DNA of 64,000 bases. Origin: Rugamonas sp. A1-17 (GTDB lineage Bacteria > Pseudomonadota > Gammaproteobacteria > Burkholderiales > Burkholderiaceae_D). Position 1 is the first letter of the stretch. Each line of letters begins with the position of its first letter. The DNA is taken from NCBI GenBank assembly GCA_025548565.1, contig JAJLPB010000017.1, forward strand, positions 1-64,000, in the 5' to 3' direction. A model generated the notes under the pieces. The model worked only from the letters and a program-made list of their open reading frames with translations, was not told the DNA's origin and made no database searches. Made by a program: the position numbers and the translations under genes. Shown one piece after another: positions 16,142 through 25,797 of the stretch.

Positions 16142-19102
16142 TTAGAACTTGTAGCGCGCGCCGATCATGTAACGCGGTCCGGCCTGCGTCACATTCAACG
16201 TCGATGCGAACGTGCGGCCATGCTGGCGCTGGGTGGCATCGTTCAGGTTGATCGCCTCAAGTTGGAAGCTCAGGTTCTTGTTGTAGTTGTAGCCCACGCT
16301 GACGTCGACCTGACCGTAGGCGTCGGTGTACACCGGCGCCGCGCGGTTGTTGCCGTCGACCGTCGCGGCCAGGAACTCGTCGCGCCAGTTGTACGCCACC
16401 CGCACCGACCATTCCTTGTTCTCGAAGATGCCCACCACGTTGGCTGAATTGCTCAAGCCGAGAATGGCGAACTGGTCGTTGACGTCGGCGTTGTTGTACT
16501 TCAGCGGCGAGTGCACATACGTATAGTTCGCCTGCAGACCGAAACCGCTTTCGCCGAACATGTGCTGCACGTTGACCTCGGCGCCACTGACGTTGGCCGA
16601 TTTCTGGTTGGCATAGGTGGTGGTCTGGAAGTTGAGCAGCGGGTCGGTCTGCAGGCCGGTGATGGTACCGTCCAGCATGCCGTCGCCCTTGACCCCGGTT
16701 TTCTTCACGCCTGGCTGGCCGTCGAAGTGGCCCAGGATGTAGTTGCGGATGCAGTTGGTATCGGCGGCGCCGCAGCCGTTCGACAACGCCGCCTTGTAGT
16801 AGGCGCCGCCGATTGGCGTGTGCAGGTCGTACAGCGTCTGCGAAACCAGGGTCTGGCCGGCGTAGTTGTCCAGCTGTTTGCGGAAGAACGCCAGCGACAG
16901 CAGGCTCTGTTTGTTGTAATACCATTCCCACGAGAGATCCAGGTTCTTCGACTTGACCGGCTTCAGCGCCGGGTTGCCGACCGAGGCGCTGCCGCCGGTG
17001 AAGACGTTGGCGATGGTGCCCAGCGTCAGACCGCCTTGCAATTGATCGTAGCGCGCGCGGCCAATGGTGGCGCCGAGGCTGGCCCGCAGCTTCATGTCGC
17101 TGCGCAGATCGGCATCCAGGTTGAGGGCCGGCAGCACGTTGGTGTAGGACGCGTCGGTGTTGCTGAATGCCTGGCCGCCGAAGGTCAGCGGCAATTCGTT
17201 CTGCGCCACCCACACCACCGCGCTGGCCGGCAGCACCTGGGCCACCGAGCTGACCTGCGTGCGTTCCACCCGCACACCGACCGACGAGTGGACCGGAATC
17301 TTGAGATCCCAATCGGTGCTGAGGGACAGGTAGGCCGACGTGGTTTTTTCCTGCAGCGTGCGATCGGTGTCGGGGACGCCGAAGTTAGGCAGGTAGGCGG
17401 CCTGGTTGCCCACCGCGTTGGCGGTCACCTGGCGCACCTTGGCGAAGTCGAAGGTGTACAGCGTGGCGAACAGGTCGGGCGAGTTGGCGCCGCCCAGCTT
17501 GTTGAAGAACGAGGGCAGGGAATTGGCCTGGAACAGATTGGCCGGATAGTCCGACGCCTTGGTCGCGCCGCCCCAGGTGTTGTTCTGCACATTGGAGAAC
17601 GTCGAGCGGTTGGTGGTGTCGGTATAGCCGACGCCGAAGTTCAGCTCGGAGGCCTCCATCAGCTGCAGGCTGCCTTTTGCCTGCGCCTGCTTGATGACCG
17701 ATTTTTCGTAGCCGTTGTGGAACCACGAGCCGGCGGCCTGGATCGGCGCGGCGGCCAGGTTGGCGGCCGGCATGCTCAGGATCGGCAGCTCGTGGGTGAA
17801 GTCGACCTTGGTCGTGCCACGGCTGAAGCTGGCGTTGGACAGCGCGTTCTCGCTGCCGAACGGGCTGTCCGCGCCGGACTCGGCGGTGGAATGGTGGGCG
17901 TCGAACTCCAGCTTCAGGCCCGGCCGGACTTTCCAGGCGGCGTTGAAGCCGATCGACTGGTTCTTGGTCTTGGTGGCGAAGTCGCTGCCCACCACCGAGA
18001 TGTCCTGCGGTGTCGGATAGACCTCGGAATAGGTCAGCGGGCTGACCACGTGGCCGCTCGGCCAGCTGCTGGTCGAGGTCGGCGTCTGCGCGAACCATAC
18101 GCTGAGCTCGTTACGCTTGGTCTGTATCTTGTTTTCCGAATAGGTGTAGTCGACCGTGGTGGTCAGGTCCTTGACCGGGCGGAACTGGAAGGTCAGCTGG
18201 CCGTTGGTGCGCTGCCGCTGGACCGCGGCAACGTTGTAGTTCATATTCTGTGGAATCGAATACAGCGCGTCCTGTGCCGGGCGATTGGTGATGTTCTGCG
18301 AACCGGGCTGGCCGGGTTGCGGCAGGGTCTGTCCATCGATGACCGCCGATCCCAGATACGGACCCTGGTAGCCGTTGAACAGGCCGGCGCGGTTGAAGCC
18401 GGAATCGCGCGACTGGAAGCTGGCGCTCAGCGACACGCCAAAGCGGCCGTCGGCGCTGGTGTTCGAGTAAATGCCCGACACCTCCGGCGTCACGCTGTCG
18501 CCCTTCACGCCGCTCGGCAAGTGGTCGTTGGAAGTGTCCTTGACCGCCTTGACGCCGATACTGGAATGCATGCCGGGATTGTCGAACGGACGCCCGGTGA
18601 CCACGTTGATGGTGGCGCCGATGCCGCCGGTCGGGCTGTCGGCGCGGCCGGTTTTATACACCTGCAGTTGCGAAATCGATTCCGAGGCCAGGTTCGAAAA
18701 GTCAAACGAACGGCCGGACAAATCGCTCAGGTCGGTGGTCGGCATCTGGCGGCCATTCAGCAACACCAGGTTGAAGTCCGGCCCCAGGCCACGCACGGTG
18801 ACTTTCTGCCCCTCGCCATTGCTGCGGTCGATCGAGACGCCGGAAATCCGCTGCAGCGATTCGGCCAGGTTGGTATCGGGGAACTTGCCCATGTCTTCGG
18901 CAACGATGCCGTCGACAATGCCGTCCGAGTTGCGCTTCAGGTTCAGGGTCGACTGCATACTGGCGCGGATGCCCGTCACGATAACTTGCGGGCCCTCGGT
19001 GCCGGGCACTGGCGCCTGCTGGGCGTGGCCGGGCATGGCCAGCGCGCTGCATGCACTGGCGACCGCCAGGTACATCAAACGACGTTGAAAAGGTTTCTGC
19101 AT
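16142..19102 (-). CDS. TonB-dependent receptor, Caulobacter-type carbohydrate family
   Basis: This 986-residue outer-membrane receptor has a signal peptide ending MPGHAQQ, a plug with VIVTGIRASMQSTL, DGIVAEDMGKFPDTNLAESLQRISGVSIDR and VRGLGPDFNLVLLNGRQMPT, and a barrel ending YMIGARYKF. The DMGKFPDTNLAESLQR signature marks the sugar-oriented receptor group seen in xylan and other polysaccharide loci. Start ATG 19102 has GGAGA upstream. It is convergent with one GH3 gene and followed upstream by another, 102 bp away on the same strand, so it may be cotranscribed with the 19205-21865 enzyme and import its substrates. Confidence 0.9.
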   Translation of the reverse strand: MQKPFQRRLMYLAVASACSALAMPGHAQQAPVPGTEGPQVIVTGIRASMQSTLNLKRNSDGIVDGIVAEDMGKFPDTNLAESLQRISGVSIDRSNGEGQKVTVRGLGPDFNLVLLNGRQMPTTDLSDLSGRSFDFSNLASESISQLQVYKTGRADSPTGGIGATINVVTGRPFDNPGMHSSIGVKAVKDTSNDHLPSGVKGDSVTPEVSGIYSNTSADGRFGVSLSASFQSRDSGFNRAGLFNGYQGPYLGSAVIDGQTLPQPGQPGSQNITNRPAQDALYSIPQNMNYNVAAVQRQRTNGQLTFQFRPVKDLTTTVDYTYSENKIQTKRNELSVWFAQTPTSTSSWPSGHVVSPLTYSEVYPTPQDISVVGSDFATKTKNQSIGFNAAWKVRPGLKLEFDAHHSTAESGADSPFGSENALSNASFSRGTTKVDFTHELPILSMPAANLAAAPIQAAGSWFHNGYEKSVIKQAQAKGSLQLMEASELNFGVGYTDTTNRSTFSNVQNNTWGGATKASDYPANLFQANSLPSFFNKLGGANSPDLFATLYTFDFAKVRQVTANAVGNQAAYLPNFGVPDTDRTLQEKTTSAYLSLSTDWDLKIPVHSSVGVRVERTQVSSVAQVLPASAVVWVAQNELPLTFGGQAFSNTDASYTNVLPALNLDADLRSDMKLRASLGATIGRARYDQLQGGLTLGTIANVFTGGSASVGNPALKPVKSKNLDLSWEWYYNKQSLLSLAFFRKQLDNYAGQTLVSQTLYDLHTPIGGAYYKAALSNGCGAADTNCIRNYILGHFDGQPGVKKTGVKGDGMLDGTITGLQTDPLLNFQTTTYANQKSANVSGAEVNVQHMFGESGFGLQANYTYVHSPLKYNNADVNDQFAILGLSNSANVVGIFENKEWSVRVAYNWRDEFLAATVDGNNRAAPVYTDAYGQVDVSVGYNYNKNLSFQLEAINLNDATQRQHGRTFASTLNVTQAGPRYMIGARYKF

Positions 19103-19204
19103 AAAGTCTCCGTATTTTTTATATTGAGTATCTTGTACGTGGTCTAACGCTTGAATGTCCGGTCGCTTGCCTCCTTGTGACGGTTGATGTTTAGCCGCTC
19201 CTTG

Positions 19205-21865
19205 TCAACGTTCCAATGACACGGTGCGCTTCAATACCAGGGGCGCCTGCTGTCCCGCCACGCCGGTGCCGGGCTGCCCGGAGCCCACGCTCAGCCGATA
19301 CTGCCCCGGTGTCAGCTGGCGCTGGCCGTCGCGCGTGACAAAGCTCAGGTCGCGCGGCGTCAGGCGGAAACTGATCCGGCGGCTCTCGCCCGCTTTCAAC
19401 GTGACGCGCTGGAATCCGCGCAACGCCAGCCGTGGCGCACCCTCGAAGCCAGGCGGCGTCAGGTACAGCTGCGCCACCTCGTCGCCGTCCCGGCCGCCGG
19501 TGTTGGTGACTTGCGTGGTCACCGTCACGCCGTTTTCCGGCGCGCCATCCACCGGCGCGACGTGCAGCGGCGCGTAGCCGAAGCTCGTATAGCTGAGGCC
19601 GGCGCCGAAGGCGTAGACCGGCGTGCCGTTGTAGTAGCGGTAGGTGCGGCCGCGCATGCTGTAGTCGTCAAACGGCGGCAGGTCGGCCACGCTGCGGTAG
19701 AAGGTCAGCGGCAGGCGGCCGCCCGGATCGGCGCGGCCGGTCAGCACGTGGGCAATCGCCAGGCCGCCCGACTGGCCGGGGTACCAGGCTTCCAGGATGG
19801 CGGCGGCGTTGTCCCTGGCCCACGACAGGTCGAGCGCGCTGCCGTTCATCAGCACCACCACCAGCGGCTTGCCCAGCGCCCGGGCGCGTTCCAGCAGTTG
19901 CCGCTGCTCGGCCGGCAGGTCCAGCGAGGTTTTGTCGCCGCCCTCGAAGCCGTCCACCTTGAGCGCCATTTCCTCGCCTTCCAGGTCCGACGTCAGGCCG
20001 ACCACGGCAACGACCACGTCGGCGTCCGCGGTGACGCGGCGCAGATCGGCGTCGGCGTCGCTGGAGATGCGCTTCCAGAACAGGCCGGGCAGGCCGCTGC
20101 CGCCGGACTCCGCCTCGAAGTGCAGCGGGTAGCGCTGGCCTTGCTCCAGCCGCACCGTGGTCAGTTTCAGCGGCTCGCCCCATTGCGAATACTCGCTGGC
20201 TTCGACCAGTGCCTTGCCGCCGGCCTTCAGCGCGCCCTTGACGCCGCTGACGCCGAGCCGGTACAAGCCGCTTTCCGGCACGCTCAGCTCGCCATCCCAG
20301 ACGAGCTTGTGATGATCGGCCACCGCCTTGAATTGCAGGCCATGCGCCTCGAGTCCCGGTTCATTGAGGCTCAACACCGGCTTGCTGTCGTACTGCTGGC
20401 CGTTGCGGTTGTAGTATTCGACGCGCAAGCCCGGCTGGCCATCCGGCGCGCGCAGGGCGGACGCGGGCACCGGATCGCCGTCGGTGATCGAGGCGCCGGC
20501 GGGCGCCAGCGTGATCCGCGCCTGCGGCAGCACGCGGCGCAAGCCTTCCAGCACCGACACCGGCGGCGCCGACTGGGGCGACGAGTAATTGCCGCGCAGG
20601 ACGCGCGTGGCGTCCGCCAGCGGGCCGATCAGCGCGAGTTTCAGTCCCGGCTTGAGCGGCAGCACGCCGTCGTTCTTCAGCAGCACCAGGCTGCGCGTGG
20701 CCGCTTGCAGCGCCAGCGCCTGGTGCGCGGGGGTGTTGATGGCGTCGACCGGCACCGCCTTGACCTGGCGCCGCGGCAGGCCGGCCAGGTCGCCGTTGCG
20801 GTAGCGCGCCGAGAACAGGCGCACCAGGGCCTGGTCGATGTCGGCCATGCCGATCAGGCCGCGCTGCCAGGCTTCGCGGTAGCGCTCGGCCAGTCCCGGC
20901 GTTTCGCCCAAGGTCCTGGTGTTGCACTCGTTGTCAGTGCCGGCCTTCAGCGCCACCGCCACGGCGGCGGCCGGGTCGGCGGCGTACTTGTGGCGTTCCG
21001 AAATGTCGGTCACCGCGTCGCAATCGGAGACCACATAGCCCTTGAAGCCCCAGGCGCCGCGCAAATGCTGTTTCATCAGCAGCTCGCTGCCGCAGGCCGG
21101 CTGGCCATCGATGCGGTTGTACGCGCACATGATGGAGCCGGCCTGGGCATCGACAATGGCGGCGCGGAAGGCCGGCAGATACGTGTCCTCCAGGTCGTGC
21201 GCGGATACGAACACGTTCGCCGCGTGGCGGGTCGATTCCGGGCCGCTGTGCACGGCGAAGTGCTTGGGCGTCGCGATCACGTCCGGCAAATCCGGGTTGC
21301 CGCCCTGGATGCCGCGGATGAAGGCGACGCCCAGCGACGCCGTCAGGTAAGGGTCCTCGCCATAGGTTTCCTGGCCGCGCCCCCAGCGCGGGTCACGGAA
21401 GATGTTGAGGTTGGGCGACCAGGTATCGAGCCCGGTGCCGATGCGTCCCAGGTGGCCGGTCTCGCGTCCCAGCGTGTGCAGGGCCCGCACTTCGGTGCTG
21501 ATGGCGGCGGCCACCTGTTGCAGCAGCGGCGCGTCGAAACTGGCTGCCAGGCCTATCGGTTCTGGGAAGTTGGTGGTGGGCAGCGGCCCCAGTGCGCCGT
21601 GCAGCGATTCGGTCCACCAGTTGTAGGCGGGGATGCCCAGGCGCGGCACGGCGGGCGCCACGTTGAGCAACTGGTTGATCTTCTCGTCCAGCGTCAGCCG
21701 CGCCACCAGGCCCTGGGCGTGCGCCTGGGCGGCAGCGCGCACGTCCGCGCCTTGGACGGGGAGCGGAATGGCAGCAGCCAGCACCAAGGCCTGTACGGCC
21801 AAGCGCTTCCATCCGCGATACGTGTCTCCGGTTCGGCCCTGTAGGCGGGCCTTTTTATGTCGCAT
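19205..21865 (-). CDS. GH3 beta-xylosidase/glucosidase with inserted PA14 domain
   Basis: The protein is about 886 residues: a signal sequence (LAVQALVLAAAIPLPVQGA), the GH3 catalytic barrel (WWTESLHGALG, FRDPRWGRGQETYGEDPYLT, TPKHFAVHSG, nucleophile in YVVSDCDAV near D281), and a GH3 C-terminal domain. The C-terminal domain is interrupted by a PA14-like segment around 445-600 (LRVEYYNRNGQ, WDGELSVPESGLYRLGVSG). A fibronectin III-like tail closes it. Xylan 1,4-beta-xylosidases of plant-polymer degraders share this WWTE/DPRWGRGQE style. ATG 21865 has AAGG 5 bases upstream; ATG 21877 is possible but has none. A LacI-type element lies at 21895-21908. Confidence 0.9.
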   Translation of the reverse strand: MRHKKARLQGRTGDTYRGWKRLAVQALVLAAAIPLPVQGADVRAAAQAHAQGLVARLTLDEKINQLLNVAPAVPRLGIPAYNWWTESLHGALGPLPTTNFPEPIGLAASFDAPLLQQVAAAISTEVRALHTLGRETGHLGRIGTGLDTWSPNLNIFRDPRWGRGQETYGEDPYLTASLGVAFIRGIQGGNPDLPDVIATPKHFAVHSGPESTRHAANVFVSAHDLEDTYLPAFRAAIVDAQAGSIMCAYNRIDGQPACGSELLMKQHLRGAWGFKGYVVSDCDAVTDISERHKYAADPAAAVAVALKAGTDNECNTRTLGETPGLAERYREAWQRGLIGMADIDQALVRLFSARYRNGDLAGLPRRQVKAVPVDAINTPAHQALALQAATRSLVLLKNDGVLPLKPGLKLALIGPLADATRVLRGNYSSPQSAPPVSVLEGLRRVLPQARITLAPAGASITDGDPVPASALRAPDGQPGLRVEYYNRNGQQYDSKPVLSLNEPGLEAHGLQFKAVADHHKLVWDGELSVPESGLYRLGVSGVKGALKAGGKALVEASEYSQWGEPLKLTTVRLEQGQRYPLHFEAESGGSGLPGLFWKRISSDADADLRRVTADADVVVAVVGLTSDLEGEEMALKVDGFEGGDKTSLDLPAEQRQLLERARALGKPLVVVLMNGSALDLSWARDNAAAILEAWYPGQSGGLAIAHVLTGRADPGGRLPLTFYRSVADLPPFDDYSMRGRTYRYYNGTPVYAFGAGLSYTSFGYAPLHVAPVDGAPENGVTVTTQVTNTGGRDGDEVAQLYLTPPGFEGAPRLALRGFQRVTLKAGESRRISFRLTPRDLSFVTRDGQRQLTPGQYRLSVGSGQPGTGVAGQQAPLVLKRTVSLER

Positions 21866-21894
21866 GTTAGCCTTCATGTTATTGAAGCTAAAAA

Positions 21895-21908
21895 TGTTTG
21901 CGGTAACA
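21895..21908. promoter_or_regulatory. LacI-type operator before PA14-GH3 gene
   Basis: TGTTTGCGGTAACA has TGTT/AACA ends and a CG centre, similar to the element at 10104-10118. It lies 30-43 bp upstream of the GH3 start codon, inside the expected promoter. Binding by the locus LacI protein is an inference. Confidence 0.4.
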
Positions 21909-22052
21909 TTTTTTTAATACGACAAATGTAGTCCTTGAATTATCAATTAACCAATGACTTTTTTTTCTCGATTGATATCGAAAATGATATCAGTGGGAGG
22001 TGTGCCAAAATGCGGCACGGCCCGCGCGCGGGCCGTTCAGAATGCAGGGAAA

Positions 22053-23045
22053 TTAAAAGCGATGGCGGACGCCGATGTCGGTGCCGGTGTTACCCGTCCC
22101 CGTATCTGTGCCATTGCCCACCGTATAGCCGGCGCCATTGCGGTTGCTGATACGGCCATAGCTCAGATAAAGGTCGGTGCGCTTGGATAGCCCGTACAGA
22201 TAAGCGACCGCCCACTGGTGCGCATCCTTGTTGGCGGCGGTTTGATCGTCGTGGCGGATGTACGAGGCCAGCACGGTGTGCGCGCCGGTGGTCCAGGTGC
22301 CGCCCAGCACATCGTCCTTGCTGCGGGCGCCCGCCAGGCCGTGCGTGACGCCGTGCGCGTAGTCCACGCTGAACGCGCCGGCCTTGTACTTCGCCACAGC
22401 CAGGCTGTAGCGCGAGCTGTCGCTGGCATCGGCGTTTTCCTTGATATGGTTGGTCAGCGTCACATTGAGCGGGCCGTTGACGTAGCTGACCGCAGCGCCC
22501 AGGGTGCGGTTCTTGCTGCTGTCGCCGGCCGCCTCCCCGGCGCCGTAGGCCAGGTCGGCGGCAAAGCCAGCATAGCGCGGGGTCTTGTATTCGACCATAT
22601 TGTCGACCCGCGTATTGCCGGGAATGATGTTGGTGACATTGCCGGCCAAGCCGATTTCAAACGGATCGACGACATCGCGCAAGGTGGTGTACAGCGGCGA
22701 ATACTGGCGCCCCAGCGAAATGGCGCCATATTTGCTGGACAGGCCGACGAAAGCCTGGCGGCCGAACAGCAGCCCGCCCTGGCCGGCGCTGCCGGTATCG
22801 ATGTTGTAGCCGTTCTCCAGCTGGAAGAAGGCGCTCAGGTCGCTGCCGAGGTTTTCTGTCCCCTTGAAGCCCAGCCGCGAGCCGGAGCCCACGCCGCTGC
22901 TCACGCGGCTGACGCTGCCGGCGGCGCCGCCGGTTTCGCGTACCAGGCCGGCGTCGGCGATACCATAGATGGTGACATTCGATTGCGCCGACGCGATGCC
23001 GCAAAGGCATCCGATGAGCGCGAAGCAGGTGGTTTGCAATTTCAT
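22053..23045 (-). CDS. Outer-membrane porin (Porin_4/Neisseria-type)
   Basis: The 330-residue general-porin-family protein starts with a signal peptide (CGIASAQ), then the family's first strand SNVTIYGIADAGLV, SGSRLGFKGTENLGSDLSAFFQLENGYN, and the loop-3 region GQGGLLFGRQAFVGLSSKYGAISLGRQYSP. It ends in a strand with terminal F (DIGVRHRF). It lies 138 bp downstream of aspA on the same strand with no clear terminator between, so it may be the outer-membrane entry for the aspartate module. It is a close paralogue in layout of the porins at 32959 and 55022. Confidence 0.9.
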   Translation of the reverse strand: MKLQTTCFALIGCLCGIASAQSNVTIYGIADAGLVRETGGAAGSVSRVSSGVGSGSRLGFKGTENLGSDLSAFFQLENGYNIDTGSAGQGGLLFGRQAFVGLSSKYGAISLGRQYSPLYTTLRDVVDPFEIGLAGNVTNIIPGNTRVDNMVEYKTPRYAGFAADLAYGAGEAAGDSSKNRTLGAAVSYVNGPLNVTLTNHIKENADASDSSRYSLAVAKYKAGAFSVDYAHGVTHGLAGARSKDDVLGGTWTTGAHTVLASYIRHDDQTAANKDAHQWAVAYLYGLSKRTDLYLSYGRISNRNGAGYTVGNGTDTGTGNTGTDIGVRHRF

Positions 23046-23183
23046 GTTTTCTCCCGGTTTTGAAACGTTGTTATAAAAAGATGAGCAAGGCTGGTATGGC
23101 GGACGGCAGGCGTGCGCGTCCCCCGGCGCCCGCCGGGGCGCCTGTTTGTCGGGACTATCGGAAAGCGCTCGCTGGCGCGTCGT

Positions 23184-24599
23184 CTACGCGGCCAGCGGCG
23201 ACAGCCTCGGCCTGGTGAGCAGGGCCGGCTGCAGGAGTTGACGCAATTCGGATTCGGTCAACAGGCCTTGTTCGACCACCAGTTCCGCCACGCCGCGGCC
23301 GCTGCTGAGCGCAAGCTGGGCGATGCGGGTGGCGGCTTCGTAGCCGATGTAGGGATTCAACGCGGTCACCAGGCCGATGGAGTTTTCCACGCTGGCCTGC
23401 AGCGAGGCGCGGTTGGCGGTAATGCCGTTGATGCAGCGCGTCGCCAACAGGGTGCATCCCGCCGTCAGGTGGCTGATGCTCTTGAACAGGCTGTAGCCGA
23501 TGATGGGCTCGAAGGCGTTCAGCTGCAGCTGGCCCGCTTCGGCCGCGAAGCTGACCGTGACGTCGTTGCCCAGCACTTCAAAGGCGATCTGGTTGACCAC
23601 CTCGGGAATGACGGGATTGACTTTTCCCGGCATGATGCTGGAGCCGGCCTGCATGGCCGGCAGGTTGATCTCGCCGAAGCCGGCGCGCGGTCCGCTCGAC
23701 AACAAGCGCAGGTCGTTGCAGATCTTCGACAGCTTCAGCGCCACCCGCTTCAGCACGCCGGACAGCTGGACAAAGGCGCCCACGTCCTGGGTCGCCTCGA
23801 TCAAGTCGACCGAGGTGGACAGCGGCGCGCCGCTGATCTGGCGCAGCGCCTCGCACACCAGCCCAGCGTAGGCGGGATGGGCGTTGATGCCGGTGCCGAT
23901 GGCCGTGGCGCCCAGGTTGATCTCGCACATCAGCATCGCGGCCTCGCGCAGGCGCTCCTGGTCTTCGGACAGCATCACGGCGTAGGTGGCGAACTCCTGG
24001 CCCAGCGTCATCGGCACCGCGTCCTGCAGCTGGGTGCGCCCCATCTTGATGACGTCCGCGAACTCGGCGGATTTGGCGCGGCACGCCAGCTTCAGCACGT
24101 TCATCGCCGCGACCAGCTCATCCATCGCGCGGTAGGTCGCCAGCCGCAGCGCGGTGGGGTAGACATCGTTCGTGCTCTGGCTCAGGTTCACATGCTCGTT
24201 GGGATGGAGCAGGTGATAGGCTCCGCGCGGCTGCTGCAGCAGATCGAGCGCCAGGTTGGCGATCACCTCGTTGGCGTTCATATTGGTGGAGGTGCCGGCG
24301 CCGCCTTGTATCATGTCGACCGCGAAGTGCTGATGGAACTGGCCGTCGATGATTTGCTGGCAAGCGGCGACGATGGCGTCGAGGTGCTCGCCGCTCAGCA
24401 GTTCCAGCTTGTGGTTGGTGAGGGCCGCCGCCTGTTTGACCATCGCCAGCGCGACGATCAGGCCCGGCCATTGCGAAATGGGCGTGCCGGAAACCGGGAA
24501 GTTTTCCAGCGCGCGCAATGTGTGGATGCCGTAATACGCGCTTTCGGGCACGGTGCGTTCGCCCAGCAGATCGTGTTCTATTCGTGTTGCCGTGGTCAT
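23184..24599 (-). CDS. aspA: Aspartate ammonia-lyase
   Basis: The 471-residue enzyme converts L-aspartate to fumarate and ammonia. It carries the fumarase/aspartase signature GSSIMPGKVNP and conserved blocks GGAGTSTNMNANEVI, HPNEHVNLSQSTNDVYPTA and GRTQLQDAVPMTLGQE, all as in AspA rather than fumarase C. AAGGAG precedes ATG 24599. An ATGC-N7-GCAT element lies ~90-105 bp upstream, between this gene and the end of a LysR regulator gene. Neighbouring genes for an aspartate racemase, an acidic amino-acid binding protein and a dicarboxylate/amino-acid symporter make this a catabolic aspartate module. Confidence 0.95.
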   Translation of the reverse strand: MTTATRIEHDLLGERTVPESAYYGIHTLRALENFPVSGTPISQWPGLIVALAMVKQAAALTNHKLELLSGEHLDAIVAACQQIIDGQFHQHFAVDMIQGGAGTSTNMNANEVIANLALDLLQQPRGAYHLLHPNEHVNLSQSTNDVYPTALRLATYRAMDELVAAMNVLKLACRAKSAEFADVIKMGRTQLQDAVPMTLGQEFATYAVMLSEDQERLREAAMLMCEINLGATAIGTGINAHPAYAGLVCEALRQISGAPLSTSVDLIEATQDVGAFVQLSGVLKRVALKLSKICNDLRLLSSGPRAGFGEINLPAMQAGSSIMPGKVNPVIPEVVNQIAFEVLGNDVTVSFAAEAGQLQLNAFEPIIGYSLFKSISHLTAGCTLLATRCINGITANRASLQASVENSIGLVTALNPYIGYEAATRIAQLALSSGRGVAELVVEQGLLTESELRQLLQPALLTRPRLSPLAA

Positions 24600-24687
24600 C
24601 CTGTCTCTCCTTGCTTGAATGGGACTTCGCCGATGCCGCGTTGAGATGCGGCCGATGGAAGTGATTCTAGAGACGCGATGCCAGGCT

Positions 24688-24708
24688 TTTATGCTGATTC
24701 AGCATACT
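24688..24708. promoter_or_regulatory. LysR-type operator upstream of aspA
   Basis: TTTATGCT-N5-AGCATACT is an inverted repeat with an ATGC-N7-GCAT core. A nearly identical 21-mer (17 of 21 bases) is at 29663-29683 before the symporter gene, and the same core recurs at 25705-25719. The dyad form suits a LysR-type activator. Confidence 0.6.
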
Positions 24709-24755
24709 TTGATGTCATACGGGAATGCATGGCATCGTGGCGCAAGTGCGCCGCT

Positions 24756-25652
24756 TCAGGGATTCTTGAGCAGGTCCCACAGGCGCTGCAGCGCCGGCTT
24801 GCGGTTGTCCAGCGCGCGGAACAGGCGGATTTCCATGGTCATGGTCCACTGCTCGCCGCCGGCCGCCACCAGCTTGCCTTCGCTCAGTTCGCGCTTGATG
24901 CAGCTCTCGGGCAGCCAGGCCAGCCCGTGGCCGGACAAGGCCATGGTCTTCAGCAGCTCGGCCAGGTCGGTTTCGTAGGTGTTGGTCAGGAAGCAGGGTT
25001 GGTCGACCCGCGCGACGATGCGCTCGACCACCCGCGCGAAGAAGGAGCCGGCGGTGTAGGCCAGGTGCGAGGTCGGCGCCAGGCGGTTGCCGGGCAAGGG
25101 GAAGGCCGCGAAGCCGCTGCGCTTGGCAACGGAGACCGGCATGACGACCTCGCCGCCCAGGTTGATGAATTCGAAGCGCGCGGGATCGAGTTCGATGGGC
25201 AGGTCGGAGTGGTAGTAGCACAGCAGCAGGTCGCAATTGCCTTCCACCAGCGACAGCACCGAATCATGCACATTGGCCGGCAGCACGCGCGTGCGCAGCT
25301 GGCCGTGCCGCGCTTCGATGGCGCCCAGCCAGTTGGGCAGGAAGTTCAGCGACAGCGTGTGGCCGGCCGAGATGCTGAGCATGTTCTCGTCCTTGCTTTC
25401 GACGCGCAGCAGGGCGCGCGCGTCGTTCAGCAGGCGCATGGCGTCGGTGGCGGAGCTACTGAAGAGCTTGCCGGCCGGCGTCAGGATCAGCGGGTAGGTG
25501 CTGCGGTCGACCAGGTCGGCGCCGACCCAGGCTTCCAGCGCGCGGATCCGGCGGCTGAGCGCGGACTGCGTCACGTTGCGCTCCTGCGCCGAGCGCGAGA
25601 AGTTGCGCGTCTGAGCCAGGCTCAGGAAATCTTCCAGCCATTTGATGTCCAT
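24756..25652 (-). CDS. LysR-family regulator of the aspartate module
   Basis: The 298-residue regulator has an N-terminal winged helix (MDIKWLEDFLSLAQTRNFSRSAQERNVTQSALSRRIRALEAWVG), and the remainder is a LysR substrate-binding domain. ATG 25652 is chosen because it opens the HTH at the family's usual distance; reading frame continues upstream without homology. The gene is divergent from the racemase gene (146-bp gap) and upstream of aspA. An ATGC-N7-GCAT element in the divergent gap, also present before aspA and the symporter, suggests this protein controls all three units. The effector is probably aspartate or fumarate (inference). Confidence 0.85.
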   Translation of the reverse strand: MDIKWLEDFLSLAQTRNFSRSAQERNVTQSALSRRIRALEAWVGADLVDRSTYPLILTPAGKLFSSSATDAMRLLNDARALLRVESKDENMLSISAGHTLSLNFLPNWLGAIEARHGQLRTRVLPANVHDSVLSLVEGNCDLLLCYYHSDLPIELDPARFEFINLGGEVVMPVSVAKRSGFAAFPLPGNRLAPTSHLAYTAGSFFARVVERIVARVDQPCFLTNTYETDLAELLKTMALSGHGLAWLPESCIKRELSEGKLVAAGGEQWTMTMEIRLFRALDNRKPALQRLWDLLKNP

Positions 25653-25704
25653 GGTTACAAATCCGTGTTCGTTGATGAGCTTAGCCGTCGCCGGACATTT
25701 TGCT

Positions 25705-25719
25705 ATGCTTGCGTCGCAT
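25705..25719. promoter_or_regulatory. ATGC-N7-GCAT element between lysR and racemase
   Basis: The core ATGC-N7-GCAT has the same half-sites and spacing as the elements at 24688 and 29663, with weaker flanks. It sits in the 146-bp divergent gap where a LysR protein would control itself and the racemase gene. Confidence 0.45.
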
Positions 25720-25797
25720 GGAGTCAGGTCTAAATTGCATAACCTGGTGGTCGGACGCGGATATTGTATGAAGTGTCTCCCGCATACCACAAAGCTT

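Noticed and set aside
23126..23150. GC-rich hairpin between aspA and the porin
   Set aside because: Stem of about 6 bp with no T-run on the minus strand. Too weak to call as a terminator that would separate the two genes.
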